Assembly: GCF_048771995.1 (NCBI RefSeq)
Contig: NC_133026.1
Location: forward strand, 105,414,001-105,478,000
Reading direction: 5' to 3'
DNA from: Taeniopygia guttata
Taxonomy: Eukaryota; Chordata; Aves; Passeriformes; Estrildidae
Length of the DNA: 64,000 bases
How positions within the stretch are numbered: the stretch's first letter is position 1; every line of letters starts with the position of its first letter. Under the pieces are notes generated by a model. The model ran no database searches. It saw only the letters and a list, made by a program, of their open reading frames with translations, and was not told where the DNA came from. Shown here piece after piece: positions 52,121-63,210 of this stretch. The translations under genes were made by a program, and so were the position numbers.

Positions 52121-55100
52121 CCGGCAATGATCTCCTTGGTGGAGAGAGCTGTTGTGACAGCCTGATAACTGAGTTGCTTCCCCGAGGGAGTTGGAGCCGA
52201 GTGAGCTCGGTTATCCTGGCGGTAGGCAGCGAGTTCCGGCTTGCTTGGATTTGTCGTTCCTCGGCCCCCGCCTCCCGAGCGAGCTGTTGTGTCCCTGTGC
52301 GGCTTTGAGATGCCATGTTTTACGATGGCTGACCTTTCAGGGCTCTGGGAGCGGGGGAGGAAGCTGTGCGTAAGCCATTGCTGTTGGGCATTCCAAGAGA
52401 AGTTTACATAGGTTGTGTGTCTGCTTGTTTGCAAACCTCTTGGGCAAACTTTACCCCTGTCTCCAGAGGGTACCGACACTGACAAACTGACTTTTTTTCC
52501 TTCATTAGTAAGTGACTATCAACAATTTTTCAACCCCGGTTCTCCCTATTGAGTTTATGAAACTACTCTTTGAGTAGTTCCCCAAGTATCTATAGAAGAG
52601 CCCTTACAGGATTACATGAGCTTATTTTGGAGCCAGCGATAGCTAATAATCCCGATTATTGTGCTGCCACTGCACAAGTCTTGCTGACTTGAATAAAATG
52701 TTTATTTACAGTGTCCGTGGGGAGCCCCTAGCACAACATCAATATCATGTTCTCTTGCTGATGTAATGAGTGAACAGCTGGCAAAAGAATTGCAACTGGA
52801 AGAAGAAAATGCTGCTTTTCCTGAAGTGGTTGCGTAAGTTTAAGTCCTGGATTAGTGATCTCCATAGTTGTGATGCCATCTTCTCTCTCGTGCATTTGCT
52901 TACAATGTGCTCAGTGCATAGCGGTATAGTAAATGATTTGCCTATTCCCCCTAACTCTGCTTCCTCAGATCTTCTTCAGTGAAGATGGCTTCCTCAGCTA
53001 AAAGTCTTCCTTAGATTCTCTTCCCTGATGCTCTTCCTTCCTTATCGATGTTTTCTTTGTATTTTCTGGGGGGTGTTAACACAATCTGTAAGCTGTATTT
53101 AGAGAAATGTCAGAAATGTGTTTTTTCTACTTTTTTAGGAACTCTTGTCAACAATATACAATGTTATTTTGAGAACTATCAGGTATATCACCTGTATCCT
53201 CCCACTACCTGAAAGCTCTAAACAACGGCTAAGAGATTACTAGTTCTAAAATTCTACAATTTTTGACTATCTTTCCTGTGAAGCAGAACAAGGCAACAAT
53301 ATTTGGGATGCTTTAAACATATAAATAAGTATACACATGCATATACCTGTATGCCTTCTTTTTTTTTTTCCTGAAGAACATCTTAAAAATAGAGCTTAAT
53401 GCTTCTTGCAGAATGGTAAACAAGCAAAAGTTTAAGTAAAATTTACATTGTTAATAAGTGGCAAAGAGAAATGAAGTCATGATCTATTAATATTTTGTGT
53501 TGGCTTGGAGAGGAGGCAGACAGCTGAGATCCATTCCTTTCTGTCAGCTCTGCCTGAAGTCTGTTGTATAGAGTGGGAAAGCAGTATAAAGCAGTGTTTC
53601 TGCTCAGATTGTTGTGTTTAGTTTTTTTAAAATTCCTATTTCCGTCTTATGTAGTGCTGCTGAAGGACCATTTATTACAGGAGAAAATATTGACACTTCT
53701 AGTGATCTAATGCTAGCTCAGATGCTGCAGATGGAATTTGACAGGGAATATGATGCACAGCTTCGGCGTGAAGAGAAGAAGATCAATGGAGATAGCAAAG
53801 GTACCTTCATCAGAATATTTTTGCTTTGGAGCTGTTTTTGGCACTTACCTTAAATTGGCAGAGCTGTGAGGAAGTAGCAAATCCCTGATAATCACAGACA
53901 TGCTTATTTGTTTTGTTTTTCAAGTCTCCATATCCTTTGAAAATTATCGGAAGGTGCATCCCTATGACAGTGACAGCTCAGAGGATGAGGTTGATTGGCA
54001 GGATACCCGTCATGATCCATATAGAGCAGGTATGGGACAGCTTTAAACAATACAATTTCTTCAGCCAATAGACCTGAGAGTATGACAGAGTTAAACTAGG
54101 TCTTGTTTTAATATAAAAACTGCTACATTTAAAATCAGGTCACCTCAATGGGAGGTGTCAGCAGGAGGTTGGGTGGGTAACTTCAGGCTTCTGTCTGCCA
54201 GTGTATTAGCTTCAGTGGCTGAATCTGGCAAAATAACCAGTGTACATGGGAAGTACTGTAGGATGTGCTCATCTGTCATCCATGTTTGGATGAAATCGTT
54301 ACGTATCATCTGCACATGTTGTAGCATGCCAGAAATGTGTCTGACACCCCAGAGAAGACTGAGAAGTTGTAACATAGCCGAAGAAGCTGTCATGCTTAGG
54401 ATAGGAGAAGACTGTATTAAGATCATATAATTGAAGTAATTTACTCTGTTTTATAAATAAAATTATATTACTGTTGTGGATGTTGTGGGACTTCTGTGAG
54501 CATTGGTTATGTTTGTTTAGGTGTAAAGTTTGATTTCTTTTTCTCACCGTGGGCAGATAAACCTACTACTACGCCAAGAAGGGGTTTCATAGGAAAAGGA
54601 AAAGACATTACTACGAAACATGATGAAGTGGTATGTGGAAGAAAAAACACTGCTCGCATGGAAAATGTAAGTGAAAACTTAAGGAAACTTATTTTGTATG
54701 TAAAACTGGAATGCTGCAATTCAGCCAAAGAGCTAATGCTTGTCCACCAGTACTGCTAGGCTGACTTCTGTTTTTTCCCTGTTGGATGATAGCAATGCAC
54801 TCTTTGCTTTATCGGTTATTCACATTGGCAGTTTGAGTTTTGTGGGTTTTCTGTTTAAAAGTAGTTTGTTATTGAGTAATTCAAGAATTTGCACAGAACT
54901 CTCTTGGGAAAACAAAACTATCAGCAAGTCTGGCACACAAGCAAATAAAACACAAAAGCTATTTTTGAAAAGCACAGATGTTGTGTAAGCTCTCTTCTAA
55001 TTAATTTTTTCTGATAAGCCAAGTAACTTATTTTCAGTCAATTGCTTGACTTACAGCTTTTCAGTTTGTTTATCTGTAGTACATACCTTTCATATTTTTT

Positions 55101-58100
55101 AAGGTAACTGGTGCAACTTCTGTAGATAAGGAAATGCTGCAAGTACTACTTTTGCAGGATGTTAGGTAATCTCATATCAATTTGGGCAGAACTTTGAGTT
55201 CTGAGTTTAAAGCAGTGGGTTTTTTTGACATAGTGACAACATTGCACAAAGTGGGTTTCACATAGGTCCAAATCTATCCTGAGTTTTTCCAAATCAGAAT
55301 GAGAAATTTGTTTGTGCCAACTTTTGGCATCTGCTAGTAACAATGCTTAAATTTCTATTATTTCTGCTCGTAGTTTGCACCTGAATTCCAAGTTGGAGAT
55401 GGAATTGGAATGGACTTAAAGCTGTCAAATCAAGTCTTCAATGCCTTAAAACAGCATGCATACTCTGAGGAACGTCGAAGTGCAAGGCTCCATGAGAAGA
55501 AGGAGCACTCCACTGCTGTATGTTTTTAATAAAGTGTCTCTATCTACTCCTTATCTTGTGTAATAGCTAAACACTGCTGGGAAACTTCTTGCAACATTCC
55601 ATTTTTAGTAAAACAGCTAAGCAACATTATGTTAATGTTGCTGAAAGAAAGAATATCAGATAGCTCCTATTAGAAAAAGGCTCTTTGAGCTGCATTACTG
55701 TGAAAACCACGTTGAAGTAAAAGCAAGCAGCTACTGGTTTTTTCTCTTTGTCTTTCTAAACTTGTCTCTTAATCTGCTATGTTGAATAAACTGCCTGGAA
55801 GTTATTTATAGAAACGTCCAGAGGACTAATCCCCTGCAGTTGAACCATATGGCTCCAAATATCTGTCTTCATAACAAGGTTCAGGAGGATGAGGTGACCA
55901 ACTGACATAATAATTTAGGAGTTTACTTGGTAGACTGTATGGCTGAGTTTTAAGTAGGGCCTCTGGTAATTCCTGATGTGGACTTGTTCAAATTTGTGTG
56001 TTTTGCTTTGCTTTATTGTTACTTATATCAAAGAAATATAATGCTTAGAATATTGTGATTCATGATTTGTAAAGGCTTCTTGAAAACACTGTAGAAAGTG
56101 CTGTTGAGCCACAGTCTATATGTGCAATTAGTAAGATATTCTATGTGCTGCACAGCTGATGGGAAACTAAGATTATTAAATCAATCTTGGAGCAGATTTG
56201 CTTTGCTTCAGATGTTTATTTTGGCTTGGCTTTTTTTTCTACCCTTTGTCAGTTGAGAGAAATTTTATTAATACATTATTATTTCCACTTAGTTGAATTC
56301 TTGTGGTATATAAATATTCTAAACTCATTGTAAAGCAACGAATTGTTTTATTGAATTGAGTATTCATGTATTGCTTATTAATCCTATTCATCTCTTGTAG
56401 GAGAAAGCAGTGGATCCTAAAACACGTTTACTTCTGTACAAGATGGTCAATTCTGGGATGCTGGAGACCATCACAGGCTGCATCAGCACGGGAAAAGAAT
56501 CTGTTGTTTTTCATGCCTATGGAGGAAAGTGAGTATATTGTTTGTTACTGATGATTGTTTTGAATACGAGAGATGATTTAAAAAGCAGAAAACACAAAAA
56601 TATTTAAATATCTGCACCTTTTTTATTTCTGAGACTTAAAGGCTGTATTCGTGTGTATGCAGATAATAATAAAATCTGAAAACCAAATTATACCAATCAT
56701 AAAGTAAAAGAATCCCTGCTTTCCTCCTTGGAGGCTACTAATGGGGACAGATCCACCATGCCCTTCTGTGGAAAAATATATACTCCTTTTATAAAAAAGA
56801 AATCTTCAGATTTTTGAGAGATTCTTTGCATCTACCTGCCCTAGACCACAGAGCTGTCATGAGGATCTTGGGCTACCTGAAGGTTGTCTTTCCATAGAGA
56901 TTGCTCTATTGCCAGCTCTATATTTGCAGCTCAGTGGAGGTGCTGTTTGTTACTTTCAGGTTATCATGAGAGTAGTGGTGGGATGCTGCTCACTTGAATC
57001 CTTCCTGCCATACTGGAAGGATTAGAGTACATTATGGCAACTGCATTGTGTTTAACCGAGTTTAAACCAGTGATTGTTGAGAAAGAACTAATGAAACTCA
57101 AATACAGATAATATATTTAGAGATATCAAGACAGAAAGTTGGAACTGGGGAGAAAAGATATGTCTTAACAAATTGGGATAGGTAACCTATTTGATAAGCA
57201 ACTTAGAATCAAAATGCCAAAACCCGAACATTCATATGTAAATTTAATCATAGAATTGTTATAATCTTAAATTGGCTTCTAAACGCAATAGAAAACTAGA
57301 TCCTCTTATATTGTTGCAATGTATGAAGCCCAAACCCATGCATTTGCTTGTAAATATGTGAATAGTTATCTTTGTTATATATTTGTCTTTTCCCATGAGC
57401 AGTGCAACTGAAGATAAAGTTATTCCTCCAGAATGTGCCATCAAAGTGTTTAAAACAACTCTTAATGAATTCAAGAACCGTGACAAATACATTAAGGATG
57501 ACTACAGGTTTAAAGACCGCTTCAGTAAACTGAATCCACGAAAAATTATTCGTATGTGGGCTGAGAAAGAAATGCATAACTTAACAAGGTAAAGAAAAAA
57601 GGAAGTGTAGTTGCCAAGTGCCTGTCAGTTTCCTGTTCTCTGTTTAAGGAAGATACTCTCTGTCTGGGTATTTGACTTTTAGGCCAAAATAATATACAAC
57701 CTGGTACAGATTGAATAAGCCCCTGGTTTTCTTTACAATTTTATAAGCTGTGTCATCACCTTCAGTGATTTTGCAGCAGAATTTACAGGCTCATGAAGTT
57801 AACAGGTTCTAGTTGTAAAACTGATTAGTATTTAGTGAGCATTTTTAGATTCACTTATAACTTCAGAATCTGAATTTTCCTGTGTAAAATACTATAAAAT
57901 TTATATAATTATTCAGTTTTCAGTTCTCTCAAAGACTTTGTTTACTCTGGATCAGGTTTTTCACAGAGGTCTCAGATTGCAAATGAGGTAGCAGGAACTA
58001 GAACTTTGGGAACTTTCAAGCTTTTGTTCTGTTTTTCTTAATCAATATCTATTTTCTGATCCACAGGATGCAAAATGCAGGAATTCCTTGTCCTCAAGTG

Positions 58101-61083
58101 GTTATCCTTAAGAAACATGTATTGGTTATGTCTTTCATTGGCCAGGATCAAGTCCCAGCTCCTAAACTAAAAGATGTAACACTTAGTAGTGAAGATATGA
58201 AAAAAGCCTACTATCAGATTCTTAACGTAAGATGATGCTGATTTCTCCTCCAGTTCTGGGTTGTATTTTCTTTTAAAGGAATAACTGTAAGGACAAATGA
58301 GCACTTATTTACTTTTCAGTATGCTTACATAATTTTCAAGATAGGAAGTCCAAAGTCTTATTTTGCTGCTGTTTAATGCGTGATTTAGAATCAGTAAGAA
58401 ATTATGCACTGGGAAAAATACAATTAAATTTAATCTTAATCTGAGTGGAAAACATACTGGAATTTGATGACAAACATACGCTTAGCAGCAGAGGAATTGT
58501 GAGCAAATAGTCCTCCTTTTACAGAAGCAGTATGTGGTTTAGAAAATTCTCTGAAGTCTTTCTGGGCTTACCAAACACTTAATTTACAATGTATAAGCAC
58601 TCTCCAGTGGATTGCCTGCCCCCTCTTCAGCAAACCTAGAAACTGTAGAATTAATTAGATTATTGCTTGGTGGATGCTTTAATTTCCTATTATCTGCTAA
58701 CTGTCTACTCACTCTTACGTTATCGATATTAAAAAACCCAACCAGGCAACCAGCCCTACTGCTTGGTAACAGGAGTGGTCTAGGTCTCAAATGAATGAGA
58801 CCAGTGAGCAACACAGCTGTGTCTTAAGTGAATTTGTGTACTGGTTAGGTCTCAGTCTTTACAACTATGAGACTTCCCATGTGATAGGAGTGAAAGTGAC
58901 ATGTATTTAGAGACTATGCTTATCTGTCTCCTGCACTTGGACTACTTGGCAGAGCTGACTTGAGTTTACCAAAGTAGCTCTTCTGACTTTGCCAAAGCTA
59001 AGCTCAGCTTAGTTTGCTGGCAGTTTACCAAAACTGCAGTTCTCTGGATGGAAGTGTATTAAAGACTTGGGTAAAAATTATGGAAATTATGTGGGTGATT
59101 AGGGAAAGGTTGCAGTTGTTTTGGCTTTTTTTTTTTTTTTTTAAAGTCATGCTGACAATATATTTTTGGAGTATAGCATACTTCCTTCATTAATTTGGTT
59201 CCTTGCAGATGATGCAGCAATTATATAGGGAGTGCAACCTGGTCCATGCAGATCTGAGTGAATACAACATGCTTTGGCATGATGGGAAGGTGAGTTTGGT
59301 CTTAATTTGCGGGGGAGGAAAGTTTTATCTACTGTGAAATGCTAATACAAAGTGAATTGCTATTTCTCTGTGACTACAGGTCTGGCTCATTGATGTCAGT
59401 CAGTCTGTGGAGCCAACCCATCCTCATGGACTTGAGTTTTTGTTCAGAGACTGTAGGAATGTTTCACAGGTAGGACCTCCATGTCTGACAATCTTCTATC
59501 ATGCTGCATGTTTTATAAGATACAAGATATCTTAGATATGTAGAAGATTACTCTTGTACATTTTCCATGCTGATAGTGTCCTTCTCTGAAAGTGAAAAAA
59601 ATGTGGAAAAGTAAAATTATACCACTAGAACTTAAAACTGAAATTTCCTTCAGTTATGTTTATTTGTGGGTCAACAAAAACAAAAATGTAATTTTGGGTA
59701 AATGTAGTAACTGGGGAATGTCAAGGAATATTTTGTTCTGTGTAGTAAAGTGTTTAATGTGTGCTCTTTATATTGACTAGTTCTTCCAGAAAGGAGGCGT
59801 GGCAGAAGCACTTAATGAGCGTGAACTCTTCAACGCTGTCTCAGGTTTAAATATTACAGCTGACAATGAAGTAGACTTCCAAGCAGAGGTATAGCTTTCT
59901 CTGTCTAACAATTTAAATTTGGTTAGCTATGGTAGCTATTGTATTACCTTAACTTTCCAGATTTAGTTTGTGTGATTGCTGTGAGTAAAATTTCAGCAGT
60001 CATTCTGCATCTCTTTTTAAAACCTTGAGTATTTCAACCTAGTAGAAACATTTACAGAAACTCAGATTGACAGACCTCTCCACTCCCTTTCCTGATGTCC
60101 CTGCTCTCAAGCAGAAAAGACTTAATGTTGAATATAGTTGATTAATTTCAGCATTAAGGCAAATCTAGTGATCTGTTTTAGTTTAAAAGCTGTTGTCTTG
60201 GCTTACATACATTAAAGGTTGTACAACAAAAGGAAGGTTGGGTTAAAAATAATAATTATTCTACTGCTTATTTTTCATGGTTTAGATGTTAATTTATTTT
60301 AATTCAAAGTTTAGGCTAGCATTCTTAATTTTGAAGCTTAAAATCATGCTAATGTAAATATGGACTTAGGAATCTTTGGTCACTGTTGGCTTTTAGTTTT
60401 CAACCTTTGGCTGTAACTCCTCAAGGCCTTCGTCCTGATAGCAGATTAAAAAAAAAAAAAGTTGTCAAACGTTCCTTCCACTTAAAGTAAGGGTAATGTG
60501 GCAATTCTACTCTCCCTAATTACTAATGACATTGCAGGTTTGTGCTAGTCCAGCATGGTGTAGGTGGGAGCTGGTAATTAGGTGACTCCTAGGGCAGGTG
60601 GTCAGAGTAAGAAAGAGATAAAGAGAACACAGTGCCACAGTTCCACGATCTCTGTGTCATTGGAGAAAGGCACACTTCTGTACTTTGAGGAATACAGCTG
60701 AAGTCATAAGAAATCATACAGTCCTCCCTGCAGCTGGTGCAGTTTGGTTACATAGCTTCAAACTGTAAAGGAGTGCTGCTCATTTTAGTAACTTGTTGAG
60801 AACACTAGTTTGAAGGTGTACCTGGCTGTGTTTGAGCTGTTACATGTTATTGAATCTTTGAAATAGCAACATTTTACATACCTGCTCTGGCGTCAAAAGC
60901 TACTTTTTAATGCTGTTTAGCAGCCTTCTGCTACTGGCATAGTTTTATGATTTCAGCATGGTTTTATTTTTGGCTCTCTAGATTGAAGCTTTGGAGAAGA
61001 TGAATGAAGATCACGTGCAGAATCATGGAAAGAAACTGTCAACGTTTTCTGGTGATGGAGACCCACCTATATATGATGAATAG
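51889..61083 (+). CDS. RIOK3: RIOK3, RIO-family atypical serine/threonine kinase 3 (13 exons, complete)
   Basis: Cytoplasmic atypical kinase. Family knowledge places it in late 40S pre-ribosome maturation and as a modulator of RIG-I-like receptor/TBK1-IRF3 signalling. Exons: 51889-51954, 52712-52833, 53655-53800, 53925-54029, 54557-54666, 55374-55517, 56401-56528, 57403-57588, 58067-58226, 59209-59289, 59380-59469, 59781-59888, 60982-61083. They total 1,548 nt, 515 codons plus TAG, all GT-AG, with no internal stop; human is about 519 aa. Layout: acidic N-terminal region (residues about 1-150), linker, then the RIO kinase domain (about 245-485). Visible residues: phosphate-binding loop STGKES at about 260-265, ATP-binding Lys in ECAIKVF at about 288, catalytic Asp404 and Asn409 in HADLSEYN, and metal-binding Asp421 in LIDVSQ. 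The start has G at +4 but C at -3. Before KVIP the sequence is about four residues shorter than human. CpG-rich promoter; head to head with TMEM241. Confidence 0.98.
52712..52833 (+). CDS. RIOK3: RIOK3 coding exon 2
   Basis: Encodes residues 23-62, from [15 protein letters not shown] through [17 protein letters not shown] to FPEVV, plus two bases of the next Ala. The acceptor is TTTACAG and the donor is TTGC|GTAAGT. ELQLEEE is a conserved acidic helix of RIOK3. Confidence 0.97.
53655..53800 (+). CDS. RIOK3: RIOK3 coding exon 3
   Basis: Encodes about residues 63-111, including [20 protein letters not shown] and [13 protein letters not shown]. The acceptor is TTATGTAG and the donor is AAAG|GTACCT. 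Nearly identical to human in the stretches visible. Confidence 0.98.
53925..54029 (+). CDS. RIOK3: RIOK3 coding exon 4
   Basis: Encodes about residues 112-146, [14 protein letters not shown] followed by the acidic serine-rich [13 protein letters not shown], a plausible CK2-type phosphosite cluster. The acceptor is TTCAAG and the donor is GCAG|GTATGG. The preceding intron is only 124 bp. Confidence 0.98.
54557..54666 (+). CDS. RIOK3: RIOK3 coding exon 5
   Basis: Encodes about residues 147-183: [18 protein letters not shown], then [19 protein letters not shown]. The acceptor is GTGGGCAG and the donor is AAT|GTAAGT. A basic linker segment typical of RIOK3. Confidence 0.98.
55374..55517 (+). CDS. 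RIOK3: RIOK3 coding exon 6
   Basis: 48 codons, residues 184-231: [37 protein letters not shown] and KKEHSTA. The acceptor is GCTCGTAG and the donor is GCT|GTATGT. Both ends are phase 0. Confidence 0.98.
56401..56528 (+). CDS. RIOK3: RIOK3 coding exon 7 (start of kinase domain)
   Basis: Residues 232-273 plus two bases. It carries the RIO phosphate-binding loop: [20 protein letters not shown]. The acceptor is CTCTTGTAG and the donor is GGAAA|GTGAGT. Confidence 0.98.
57403..57588 (+). CDS. RIOK3: RIOK3 coding exon 8 (ATP-binding lysine)
   Basis: About residues 274-336. It contains the ATP-anchoring Lys in [19 protein letters not shown] and the conserved [18 protein letters not shown]. The acceptor is CATGAGCAG and the donor is ACAAG|GTAAAG. 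It begins NATEDKVIP where human has a longer acidic SMEDEKEDSKVIP. Confidence 0.98.
58067..58226 (+). CDS. RIOK3: RIOK3 coding exon 9
   Basis: About residues 337-389: [20 protein letters not shown], then [17 protein letters not shown] and an [12 protein letters not shown] helix. It covers the RIO hinge region. The acceptor is GATCCACAG and the donor is AAC|GTAAGA. Confidence 0.98.
59209..59289 (+). CDS. RIOK3: RIOK3 coding exon 10 (catalytic loop)
   Basis: 27 codons, residues 390-416: [20 protein letters not shown], then [15 protein letters not shown] holds catalytic Asp404 and Asn409. The acceptor is TCCTTGCAG and the donor is AAG|GTGAGT. Confidence 0.98.
59380..59469 (+). CDS. RIOK3: RIOK3 coding exon 11 (metal-binding loop)
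   Basis: 30 codons, residues 417-446: [17 protein letters not shown], then [13 protein letters not shown]. Asp421 of LIDVSQ is the DFG-equivalent aspartate of RIO kinases. The upstream intron is only 90 bp. The donor is CAG|GTAGGA. Confidence 0.98.
59781..59888 (+). CDS. RIOK3: RIOK3 coding exon 12
   Basis: 36 codons, residues 447-482: [20 protein letters not shown], then [16 protein letters not shown]. The acceptor is TTGACTAG and the donor is GAG|GTATAG. Confidence 0.97.
60982..61083 (+). CDS. RIOK3: RIOK3 coding exon 13 with stop codon
   Basis: Residues 483-515 and [21 protein letters not shown], then [15 protein letters not shown]. The acceptor is CTCTCTAG. The C-terminal tail is the most diverged coding part relative to human (…KDDGDPPLLYDE) but keeps the acidic DGDPP…YDE end. 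Confidence 0.97.
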   Translation: MEALEKMNEDHVQNHGKKLSTFSGDGDPPIYDE

Positions 61084-63079
61084 CACTGAGTTTATAGTCG
61101 CTGACAAAACAAAACACAAATTTACTGCTTATAACTGTGCTGGTGCAGTGGTAAATGTCAACTGCCAATGTCAAGAGAGTGGTTGGCTGGGAATACCAAA
61201 ATGGAAAACACAGCAAGCATATGGTAATGCCTTGGTGGTTTGATTTTTTTTTTTTTTTCACTTGTCCCACACATCAGGCTGGCACTGTGAGAATGGACTG
61301 TCACTACCACTTTGAACAGACTGACAACTTCACCAATTGTCCAGTTACATTAGACTAATGTAGCTCAGATGGTCATATTTTGCATGAGTCAGAGCTTACG
61401 TATCTTTTAATCTAAAAAAAAATTTAAATCATCTATATTGTCCAAAGTATCTAGTGGGAAAGCACACTAGAAGAGTCCCTCTCCTTTTTTTCCTAATGCA
61501 ACTTGGAAAACTAACTAAACACTGTCTATGGACGCAATGTCTTTCATTCATCTCCACCAAGGGCAAAATGAAAAGGCAAACTATGCACTGCAATCATATA
61601 AAAATGTTAATTTAGCAAAGTAATATATTTATAAATGCAAAAGTCAGGACTTTTTTCATTTGAAGTACAGGGAATGTGGCTCTAATTATCTCTGTAAGTA
61701 CTATTGGGTATTACATGGGAAATATATTTGAAATCCAACCAGCAGAGGACTTCCTTGGTGACATGCCAGGAAATCCTGAGTCAACAATGTAGAATAAAAA
61801 GTCAATTCAGGAAGCTTCACTCTTAATACAAAAGTGGTTCCAAGAACTTGGTGCAAGCCAAAAATAAAACTATAATAATCCTGTCTCTACCTAGAATATC
61901 AGTTTGGAGCATCAAATGTTCCTACCCTGAAAATAATCATAGACAAATCTGACTATTCTTTTTAAACCTGTAAGCAAAAAAAGCTTTGTTTAGAAATAAT
62001 GATGGCTGATACTGGTTTCCACAGTCTATTTATTCTTAATGTCAGACTTTTTATTTTTTTTTTAGCAACTTCTAAAAACCTGATGTTTCTCTCCAAAAAA
62101 CACATTTAAATATGAACTGATGTGGTGAGGTAGTTTGGAATTAAGGAATTCTAATCAATTTCTTTTTAACTGATTTCTGGTTTCTAGTTTCTGATGCTGC
62201 TCTTTATCAAACAGAATATAGTGATGCTACATGTGACCTCACAGTGTGCTGTGAAAGTGACTTTTTAATCTCTTTTTGTTGGAAAACTGGTGGTGAAGTA
62301 AAATCTTAAGCTCTTGTGGTGGTATTCTTGCATGGTTCTTTGCATCACGGAGGCCTTCATTGATCTTTGGTGCTTCACTAGAGCAGTCTTAGGGTAGGAC
62401 TACACTAATTCCTTACAACAATATAAAAATGACTGTTTGGGTGGGTACTACACGAACAGTAAACAACCTTGGTTTTGCCATTTTCACCCCAACACTTGGA
62501 TCCTGTTCCTTTTTCTAAATCGGACGAGTATCTTGCATTAACCCTTACTTCTGAAATAAAGGAATTTGTATCTTTGGGATATTTAAGTCTGTTCCGAATT
62601 TCTCAGTGAATGAGTTTCCCAAAATAATGGTAGCAGGGAAAGAACAGACGAGGTACTGCAAGGGAAATGCTAACTCTTTAGGAAAACTACAAGCTGCTGT
62701 TGTCAAAGATACCCAGTTCGCCTTCAGAGGAGAAGACTTTAAAAAAAAAATAAATTATAGTCCTATTCTTGGCTTATAACTAGTTTTAATATTCTTAACA
62801 CTTCTTAGGGGGGAAAAGAACTCAGAACAGTTGCTAATACCTTAAAATGTTCTTGTATAAGGAAGATTATGATTGCTATAGCTCTTTGCATCAAGTGAGA
62901 GGAAGAAGGCAGAAATAACAGGAAGTGAAGGAAGGGTGTTTTTTGAGCTGCTAGTTGAAACAGGCCCCTGCTTGTATCTCTGTGCTTGGACCAAAGCCTC
63001 AGTTGTAACTGTCATTTTTAATTTCTTGCTAAAATCTGTTTAGCACAGGCTTAAGAAAACCAAACATGCCCCAAATAAA
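61084..63079 (+). other. RIOK3: RIOK3 3' untranslated region (end uncertain)
   Basis: AT-rich sequence after the RIOK3 stop. AATAAA hexamers occur at 61793-61798, 61863-61868, 62555-62560 and 63074-63079, so several alternative 3' ends are possible. The right boundary given is the most distal of these; which sites are used cannot be told from sequence. A T14 run at 61245-61258 lies inside it. No further gene is recognisable. Confidence 0.55.
62555..62560 (+). terminator. Candidate RIOK3 polyadenylation signal AATAAA
   Basis: A canonical hexamer about 1.47 kb past the stop codon. It is one of four in the presumed 3' UTR (others at 61793, 61863 and 63074). Usage is an inference. Confidence 0.35.
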
Positions 63080-63126
63080 TGAAGCAATTTTTCTTGAGTC
63101 CAATTTAAAGCTACTGGCCCCAAATA

Positions 63127-63210
63127 CATGATATAGTATATGTTATATACTATATATAACATACATATATATATGATATAGTATATGTTATATACTATAT
63201 AATATATCTT
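63127..63210. repeat. AT-rich palindromic tandem repeat
   Basis: The unit 'gatatagtatatgttatat' plus 'actata' occurs twice, and each unit is itself nearly palindromic. It could form cruciforms. Confidence 0.8.

Larger units (their letters stand above)
51955..60981 (+). other. RIOK3 introns 1-12
   Basis: Intron sizes in order: 757, 821, 124, 527, 707, 883, 874, 478, 982, 90, 311 and 1,093 bp. All are GT-AG. No CR1 fragment or nested gene was seen in them, only homopolymer runs such as the T run near 59,127. Confidence 0.7.

Noticed and set aside
51208..52308. 366-codon plus-strand open frame upstream of and across RIOK3 exon 1
   Set aside because: It runs through a CR1, a T23 tract and the CpG block in a frame other than RIOK3, with no recognisable domain.
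51636..52316. 226-codon minus-strand open frame opposite RIOK3 exon 1
   Set aside because: It is antisense to a known exon within CpG-rich DNA and has low-complexity alanine/arginine/proline composition.
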